From Strobilurus pachycystidiatus (taxonomy: Eukaryota; Basidiomycota; Agaricomycetes; Agaricales; Physalacriaceae), in the NCBI GenBank assembly GCA_019915135.1, contig JAHLMK010000015.1, forward strand, positions 558,001-622,000: a stretch of DNA of 64,000 nt, given 5' to 3'. Below, piece by piece: positions 53,037 through 61,132 of this stretch. A program made the position numbers and the translations under genes. Position 1 is the first letter of the stretch, and the number at the start of each line of letters is the position of its first letter. The notes under the pieces are model-generated. The model saw only the letters and a program-made list of their open reading frames with translations. It was not told where the DNA came from and did no database searches.

Positions 53037-55710
53037 ATGGCGGATTCCTCCCTTGCCGCTGGACCCCCGGTTGCTAGTCCAAAGCCGATGCTCAGCTATG
53101 CCGATTTTCGGCGCACAGAGCTCCAGAATACGCCGCACAGACGCGGCAGTGCGACCCGCGCTCTGTACGATACCACCGGACAGGCCAAATTTCAGAAGGC
53201 GGACTACGAGGTCTACATCAAGGAAGACCTCCGCACGCACAGGGTCTTTGTTGACGTCGAGCAATTCATGCGTGTCGTCTTGCGAGTACCGGAGGACTGG
53301 CGAACATCACTCAACGATGTCGTGGAGCGAGTACGCTCGGACGCCGCGTTTACCGAGTGCCTTTTTGCCTACCGCACCAAATGCAACCAGATTGGATCCG
53401 TGGAGCCAGAGCTCTACGCTCTCCGTGCCGACATGAACAATCGGGCTCTGGAGGTCATCGAGAATCACTATAAATCCACGCCACTCATTCGCTACTATCG
53501 CAACGACCCTCAGAAGCTGTATGGGGGTGTCTTCAACAAGAAGCATCTCAGTCCCGACTTGCTGGAACTTTCCGAGAGCATGTTCACATCGTCCGGCAAT
53601 GGCGACAAAGTCGAACTCCACGGTCCAAAGGAATACCCGTTCTGGTGGTTCAATACAATAGGTGTCGAGGAGATCAAGGACAGGGATACTTGTTTGCACC
53701 ATGGTGACGGGTCATTCAGACCGCTCGATGACCAAGGTACGCCGTCTTGTAGCAGTATAGTCTCTCATCTGATTGTCGGTTTTAGACAAGGATCCCAAAT
53801 ACAACAATCCGCGCCATCGACTGGGACCTAACCGTGCCGCTGCTTCAAAACGCCCTCTCATTGTCCCCAATGCTCCCTCCGTTGCGCAGACAACGTCGGC
53901 AACGTCGAGATACAACAAGAGGAAGTCGACGGGCGGTGTCATCGGGCCTTTCAAGAAGGCGAAGGTCACCGCCGTCGCTCCATGCTCTGAATCTTTGGCC
54001 ACATTCGCCCCACCGCACGACGAGAAGAGTAGTGATGGGGAGGACGACGTTCACATCCAGTGTGCCGATTACGCTTTGGAGAGCCTCACCCACGCCATTT
54101 TACGATCCCACTACACCATGACCCTCGTCGATCGCGATCGCTTCCAGTTAATGTATTATGACCGTGGCGTTATCATGGTCTCCAAGCCCATTGACATATC
54201 TGCTTCCCAGCCGGACGACCTCAAACTCTACATTGTCATGCTGGTCGGATTGCATCTTCTCACAGACTCGCAGCGCGGGCAGCTCTCGGTTATCGACGAG
54301 AGCCGCAATTTCCTCACCGATTATAACTGGATAAAGCGGAACCATCCGAACCTCCCTGTCAAGAGCATAAACCCCGACAATCTCTTCGTTGGCATGGTCC
54401 TCCGGCTCGACGGTGGCAAAATCGTCCTGAAGCTGGGGCAACGAATATACCGCCAACCAGGTCTCATAGGGCGGGGCACTTGTGTCGTGCGCGCTACCTC
54501 CGACTCGGATGGATTGCGCGGCAAAGAACTCGTAGTCAAGTTTAGCTGGCCGGGAGAAACGCGCACTGCCGAAGATAACTTTCTCGCAGTTGCGAAAGCA
54601 AAGGCTGAGGAGCTGTCCACCAATGGCGAACGACACTGGGTCTTGGATCATCTTCCTAACCTCCTCCATGCCGAGAATGTTGATCTCGAGGAGGGGGAGT
54701 CCACTCCCGCGCGCGTCGCAAATTTCTTGAACAACGCTAAATACGCCAACAATCGCTGCTTCGCGTACGAGAATCGCACTCTGAGGATCACTGTGCAGGA
54801 GCTTCTCTATCCCATCGATATGCTTACAAGCGCGGAGGACGTCGCCAAAGTTTTCGTCGATGTTCTTCAAAGTTTGTCTCGTCCTCCTCCTCCTCTTCTT
54901 GTCGACACTGCTGACATGGTTTTCACAGCGCATAAATGGCTCTACGACCATCCCCAAATTCTCCATCGCGATATAAGCCTGGGCAACATCATGTTCCGGT
55001 ACGATGATTCTGGGAACATTTACGGTGTCCTCAACGACTTCGACCTGTCGTCGTACCGCAAGGATCTCTTGGAAGGCTCTCCATCGACCTCCCTCCAGCG
55101 TACCGGCACCCCACCCTTCATGGCTCTCGATCTTTTGAAGGATAACGGAGGCGGCACTATGCGCCATCTTTATCGCCATGACCTCGAATCACTGTTCTAC
55201 GTTCTCGTGTTTGTCTTGTCCCATTACGAATATCGCATGCCGACCGGGAAGTTGCCAGAGGGCGAGGTCCGGAAAGCGACAGGACTTAAACTCCGTACAC
55301 AGGCGGAGTTACCCTACGATGATTGGTTCGACGCCAGTAAATCATGGAACGAGCTTCACAAGGACAGGAAGGCCTTCCTTGAAGCTAGTGCACCGGAGGT
55401 CATAGGCGGTCTGTCGGAAAATTTTGAGGCACTCAAGGATTGGGTAGAAAATCTCCGCATGATGTTCACACTGGGATATCGTGCTCTCAAGGATTCCAGC
55501 GACACGGTCCAAGCTCAAACTCTTGCTTTCGAAGACGATGAAGCCGATTTTTTCGGCGACGTTGTCAACAAGTCATCCACGACCAAGCCTGAGTTCGATA
55601 TCGAGACTCTCGGTCAGCAGGTAACCTATCATGCCTTCTTGGGATGTGTGAAGGTCTTGAGGCCAATTGGTATTTCGCCTAAATTGCGGTACAAAAACGC
55701 TTTGAAATAG
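53037..55710 (+). CDS. FunK1-type protein kinase
   Basis: Exons 53037-53736, 53786-54871 and 54929-55710 give 855 residues. The N-terminal region (YADFRRTELQNTP; VDVEQFMRVVLRVP) is typical of fungal FunK1 proteins. The kinase core shows the glycine-loop equivalent GLIGRGTCVVRA, KELVVKFSWPG with the Lys, HWVLDHLPNLLHAENVD, then HRDISLGNIMFR (catalytic Asp and Asn) and VLNDFDLSS (DFD in place of DFG). GTPPFMALDLL and YRHDLESLFYVLVFVL complete the C-lobe. FunK1 kinases are expanded in multicellular basidiomycetes. The second intron (57 nt, GTTTGT..CACAG) is a multiple of three without stops, so both forms would be translated. Start ATG at 53037 gives MADSSLAAG; an upstream in-frame ATG exists at 52890. 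Confidence 0.88.
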
Positions 55711-56121
55711 GGCCTTCATTACTATGTACATATGTAGCAACTTTCATCTTCAAAATTGTTTCGTGAATGGTATTGCCTCATGTATCGCTATGTGGGATTG
55801 AGACCGGCGGCGACGAACAGATGAATCTATGTACTACCGCTGGGAGACAAGGCACTCAAGGAGAGCAAGTACTCACACGCATCGAGCTTACTAGTGATGA
55901 TTGAGAAAGCGGCGTTGTTGCGAGACTTACGCGGCTATGGTCGTGGTTCGAGTTCAAGTGGCGCGAATAATCTCAATCACCCAGCAGTCAGATTTTGATT
56001 ATCTTTGAACATCACTCACCAATTCAGGCTATGTTTGGTACACACTTGACCAGGACGGTACAAATCAGTAGTACATACTTACGGACAAGCCATATTTCTC
56101 CCTCATACAGCACACGAGTAT
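55711..56121. other. Intergenic region between convergent genes
   Basis: No gene seen. Confidence 0.5.
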
Positions 56122-57325
56122 CTAAATATTCCGGTCAAAGAATGTAATCCGGGCACCATGATCTTCCACCAATTGCTTCCGGAGAAACTTGACGATGCCG
56201 TCCCTCTTTCCCTTATCCACCATATTCCCGACGCGGTCTTTGTGGCCCTTCTCAAAAACGATATTGACCTCAATTACATGACCCATTTCGCGGATCGCCG
56301 CTCCCATTTTCTTCCACAAATCATCACGGCAGCAAATGTTCGTTTTGTGAACATCGCTCTCGAGGTTGAGGTCCAATTCGATGGTGACCTTTCGAACACG
56401 ATTACGAGCTGCATTATCGCGAAAGACGCGCGTCAACCATTCCAGGACCTCGCGAGGGCGATAGAGCCTGACATAGGGACCGCAGGAGATGCAGATGACG
56501 AGGGACTCGGCGTTGCCGAAGGTGATGTTGGTCAATTCTTTTCCCAAAGCTGATTTCCAGTCAAGTAGCGTGCCAGTTGGGAAGCAGGAAGACTCGCTCA
56601 CCCTGATGACAATTGCGGAAGATGAGCTTGGTCACCGTACTCGGAATGTCCCAAAGAGCGCCACTCCCAAGCCACCCGGACCATTTCAATTCGAGTGTGC
56701 GCAACTCCGCCAGAGAGAAAAAGTGATCGCGCCTCAAGGGTGAGACTCGTGAGTCGTTCTGGCGCGACAATTCAACGCACAATCGGAGGGTCCGAAGTCT
56801 AGGCAGCCCAGTATGCCCTGCATGAGGACAGGGAGACGAGTTGGCCGTGATAGGAACGTAAAGACTGACCCCAAGCTCCTTGAGTTGAGGCATACATCCG
56901 AAGAAGGCGCATGCGAGAACAGTCTCATGCGGGAGTACTTGCATTTGAATTGAGACGAGGTTCCATTGTCGGACAACTGGCCAGGCGATGATCTCGTCCG
57001 TGTGATATTCCGCGATATGAAGACGAACGACACGCGTCAGGGATTCGTAGAAGGCGTGCAAGGGACTGTCTGTCGCAGGTACCTTTGATATCTTGGCGTA
57101 TCGGATGAGAGACCGTAAGGAGAGTGGCAACGACGTAAGCAACTCGGCTCCAGCAGCCATTTGGTACAAAAGGGCGGCGCGAGCCACCTCACGAAAGACT
57201 CTTGAGACAGGCAGACACGACCTGAGAGTGTCAATGTCTTCCTCAAGACGCAGTTGCTCGACAATGAGCTCTATGAGCTCCTGGGGCAACTGAGGGGGGC
57301 AGCGAATGAGGGAGTAGGCGGGCAT
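56122..57325 (-). CDS. F-box/LRR-like protein, paralogue of the 4.5-5.7 kb gene
   Basis: Exons 57325-56602 and 56549-56122 give 383 residues. The start MPAYSLIRCPP is chosen because LPQELIELIVEQL follows at once, the same F-box helix as LPQEIIDLIIQQV in the paralogue. SCLPVSRVFREVARAALL, SLRSLIRYAKI, RLHIAEYHTDEIIAW, LRTLELKWSG and TKLIFRNCHQ follow in the same order as in that gene. The intron 56601-56550 (GTGAGC..AATCAG, 52 nt) is at the same protein position as the predicted intron there. Without it the frame would appear shifted. The C-terminal part (GAAIREMGHVIEVNIVFEKG...ARITFFDRN) also aligns. Probable SCF substrate receptor; target unknown. Confidence 0.65.
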
Positions 57326-57478
57326 GGTAATGAGAGCGTAGACAAAGAAGACGCGCACCGATGACCCTACTTACATGGAAGGTCTTTGCGGTCACATGTA
57401 CGCGTTGATCGAAAAATGCTTGGGCCACTCGGGATTCAGCAAAGAAGCAATGTACATCGTACAGGCGAGAGCCTGGCT

Positions 57479-59685
57479 CTAAGCGTGGGGGTTCGTGATA
57501 ACACTATACAACACCTTCGCAATAATGGCGGGATGTAGGATATCTAGAGATGCAGCATACAACATCTGGCTGTTCCAAATCACAGAGGCTATGCGATGGT
57601 TAGTACGAAGTCCCCTACTAGCCGTAGTTGGCTCACCAATTTGTTTGTCCTATTCAGATCAGCATCAGTCGTCGGTCAATCAACAGTGCACAAGGCACGT
57701 ACCGTAGAGGATAGAATCTGAAGCCGTCGGAGGTACCACCGAATGAACGCGTTTGACGAAAGCGTCTCTCCCGCCTCGGGTGTCGTGCTTTCGTATGCGT
57801 AATCTATATGATTCCAGACGTCAATTCCGAGAAGGTGTTGACGAAAAAGAGTGTACCTATGGCCTTGGTCCCGAGCCTGAGAGAGACTTTAGTTTAGGGT
57901 CACACCGACAGTCAGAACTGAATACCTACCACATGGGAGCGATTTTCAATGCCTGAGAAGCGAAGAATTTCCTCGAGAAGTTCGCAGGCAGTGTCGTGCC
58001 CTTCGTTCTGCTCAGAAGTGTGTTCAAGGCTAGACATCCCATTTGACCTTTGGCGCAACCAGAGCTAAGAACCAATGGGCGACAATCCGTTTCGAGAGTG
58101 AGAAGAACGACGCACGACAAAATCGGGTTCACGCGAGACACACTGTCCCCGATTGCGATCCAATTCGAGGGTAGGTCAATGGCGTTCTCAAAGTGTGTCC
58201 AATACGAGGCGGCTAGAGATACTTTAAAACTGGCGGAATGACAGGCAATGAGCAGATCGTACGGCATTTCGTGTAGCTATGTCGCTTTGTATCCTCGACT
58301 TCGGCGCAAACGTCAAGCATTGTGAAGAACCAGTCTGGGATAGGCTCCTTGACGGCGATAGACTTGGCATGTCGTCTTATCCCCTCAACAGTGTCAGGAA
58401 GGTCAGCGGAGCCCCAAGACCCACAACAGATGACGACTTGATTGACGTTCAGTAAGGTGATTGTTTCGATCTGAATGCTGATACCCACTTGTATCACCCT
58501 CAATCCGGATCGACGCAATGTACTTGTGGTCGTTGTGGGCGTCTGGGATGCTAACGTAGATTCCATTGGGATTGGCGTCCCAGCCACCGGGAATGGGGAT
58601 CTTGGCAGAGAGAGAAGGGGGGATATCGAACATGAAGCTTGCGTATCGCATGTCTCCGTCCAGTTTGGTCGTTATGTTGTCTAGTGACGATCCCCCAAAG
58701 CCCGCACGTTTGATCCATTTCATACCAGACTGGGAGGGACCGGTGCAGTCTGGTGGAGCCGCGAGTCAGAGCGAGTTTGGTAGGATTATCGAGATCCCTA
58801 CCAATGACAAGCGCAGCATCAATAGCGACATTGCCCTCCGTAGTGCGGACATTGACTTTGTTCAGGTAGTTGGGACGAGACACATCGCGTTCAAGTCCCA
58901 CGGCGGTGCCGACAAGTTGTTCGATGTTGGAATAGTCTGAATTGAGCGTCAAACGGCGTACCAGAGTCTCTGTCGCTTTTCGGCTGGCCCATAGTGTCTT
59001 GGGCAGATCACCGTTGAACTCGTTGTATGGGACGATGTAAGGCTCGCCCCAGAACGTTATCTTGAAATCTGCATCGGCGACACTGAGAAGAGTGAGCAGT
59101 CCGGAAAATTGGGGCAGGGGTGGGCCTACCGGATTCCAGATGATTTGGCCTCTTCGTCAATCCTTGGGAACAACTTCTTGAGGGCCACGTAGAAAAAGGA
59201 CAGATTGCCTGTACAGACAGCTATTAATTAGCGTCCAGATGTCAAGTGGTGTTGCGTACCATGTAGAGACTGATATTGCATGACACGAGAGCGGGTTTTC
59301 TGCTGCTCACGGGAGTCGGCGAGACGCGCTTCTTCAGTGGACAACCATTCTTCGGGCTCGATTATGATAACGCGCTCGAAGTGGTCATGACAAACACGAG
59401 CGGCCATCAAGCCAACCATGCTAGACACAAAGTCGATCTTGTTGAGAACCATTTGTCGACATCAGAAGGTACTACTTCTGCTCACCTCCCTCCACAGACC
59501 ACCGCTGTGCCCCGTATTTTCTGTGTCGGATCACGTTCCTTGACCAGAGGTAGGTCAAGAACTCCCGTCTCCCTCGCTAGAGCGCGTCGCCGCAGCGCCC
59601 GCCCAGCTATCCGCAGCCCAAGCCAGGCAACTGGGATGCAAAGTACGGTTGGCACGAGGAGAGATTGCTCCCACATCTTGGGCAT
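57479..59685 (-). CDS. Membrane-anchored FAD-dependent oxidoreductase (monooxygenase-like)
   Basis: The start MPKMWEQSLL (59685) leads into a hydrophobic N-terminal segment, LLVPTVLCIPVAWLGLRIAG, then a basic stop. The FAD-binding Rossmann motif is split by an intron (59448 area): GTAVVCGG joined to SMVGLMAARVCHDHFERVIIIEP. Later exons give QYQSLHG, TFWGEPYIVPYNEF, GLERDVSRPNYLNKV, CTGPSQSGMKW-like sequence with FGGSSLD, and the second FAD motif WIAIGDSVSRVNPI followed by CAKGQMGCLALNTLL. The 3' part uses small exons, one about 13 nt (57646-57658), and ends LYSVITNPHA. The fold is that of aromatic-ring hydroxylases and related flavin monooxygenases; substrate unknown. No biosynthetic cluster partner is adjacent. 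Confidence 0.75.
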
Positions 59686-60798
59686 GGCGTTTGCTATCCT
59701 CGCGAGAGCGCCTGACTATATGAGATGGCAGTGGTAGGCCAGATACCCCTGCTGTCCCAAACCTGAATTGTGCCGTACGACCCGCGTAGCATTTACATCT
59801 GATGCTGCAGTCTGTAAAGTCTTCTCCGGGTCCATTTGGAAGTTTGTGGATCCTGGTTCCCGCGAAATAGATCAGGGAAGAGGATACAACGAGAACTAGT
59901 GCAGTCCTCCTCGATGTGCCGTGCGGCCCAGACTCCGCGGCGGGCAATGGTACCCACAAAGGCAGATGGCATGAGGAGAGGAACGAAGACCCGTGCGAAC
60001 GCAGTGACGTAAATCAGTCAGGCTCGGTCCATCCACTGATCACGGCGAGTTCCGGGGCACTGCTAAGTGATTCCGGTTGTATACTCTCGCTGTTTGATGG
60101 CTATGCAGGAACCATCATTTTCGTCCTGTTATGGACGACTCGTCCCATTTTGGATGTCTCGACCCGTTGCGGTCGAAAAGTCGCTCTTTTGGGACACCTG
60201 GTCCTGTTACGGTCAAGAGGAGCTCCTATCTCGTATCACTGCTTCTACCTCCGTGCTCTGCGGCATCTGTCGCTCGTTTCCGCTACGTGTCGATGCGCTG
60301 TACCTGCCTTCTCAGCTGCTGGCTCACCGACGTTGGCCTCCTTCTGTCTCTCATATCAAGAACCTTGGTCTGCTAGTTGTGATGACACGCGCTCGTCGCT
60401 ATTGAAGTATGGCTTCCAGTATTACGTGCGTCCCTTCCTTATAATCCTTGCCTTCGCACTGACCTCTCCTTACCACGTAGTCTCCCTGCTTGGGTCCTCC
60501 GCTGTTCTTACCGCTATGTCTTATCACTTGTCCATCGAGGACATTCGACTGCGTTTTATTTCCTTGGAATACTGTGCGTCAATCATTCCTTCGTATTTAT
60601 TTCTTTGACCTGGAGTCTGATTATCAAAAGTCACGCATCCATTTTATGTCGCCCTGCATCAGGCCCTCAAGGACTCAGCCGAGGATCTTGGGTCCTACCT
60701 GGCCATCCTTCAGCCGGACGATCCGCCTCTCACTTCTTTTTCTCGTGACCCTGCGCGTCCCAGCTACGAACTCGCGAACGAGTTGAAGGCTCTCATCG
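59686..60798. other. Region left of the Ty3/gypsy LTR, possible broken gene
   Basis: No domain is recognised. The plus strand from about 60640 to the LTR edge reads as a plausible exon (HPFYVALHQALKDSAEDLG, then AILQPDDPPLTSFS, then YELANELKALI) after an intron-like GTGCGT..AAAAG at 60575-60640. It runs into the LTR, where a stop follows eight codons later. Confidence 0.25.
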
Positions 60799-60978
60799 TG
60801 TCAAGACTGGTGCCCGAATACTAAGGCGACCACCCAAGTCACAAACAAGACAGAGAAGAGGGATAGAGATTGAAGTATAAGATGTGGAGGAGTGTGTTGA
60901 GCTACAACAGTACTAGGAGCGACCAAGCAGTGAGTAGACGAAGAGAACAGACTGAGGAAACTAAAGGGAAGGGAGCTA

Positions 60979-60989
60979 CTATATATATA
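60979..60989 (-). promoter_or_regulatory. TATA-like element in the LTR
   Basis: GTATATATATAG on the minus strand inside the LTR is the likely core promoter in the U3 region. Confidence 0.5.
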
Positions 60990-61051
60990 CAAAGTCCGTG
61001 GCTGTGTAGTAAGGAGGAGAACAATAAGACAATAGGAAGTCCTAATGTGGC

Positions 61052-61097
61052 GAGACAATAGGCGGGCCGGAGTAGAGACAATAGGCGGTCCGGAGTG
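61052..61097 (-). repeat. 23-bp tandem pair in the LTR
   Basis: Units 61052-61074 and 61075-61097 read GAGACAATAGGCGG(G/T)CCGGAGT(A/G). A weaker third unit precedes them near 61026-61045. They lie upstream of the TATA stretch in LTR orientation, so they could be enhancer repeats. Confidence 0.8.
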
Positions 61098-61132
61098 GAC
61101 CCAGGTGGTCATCAGACCACTGATGGACAGGT

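Noticed and set aside
56122..56602. Apparent frameshift in the second F-box gene
   Set aside because: A standard 52-nt intron (56601-56550) restores the frame and matches the intron position of the paralogue.
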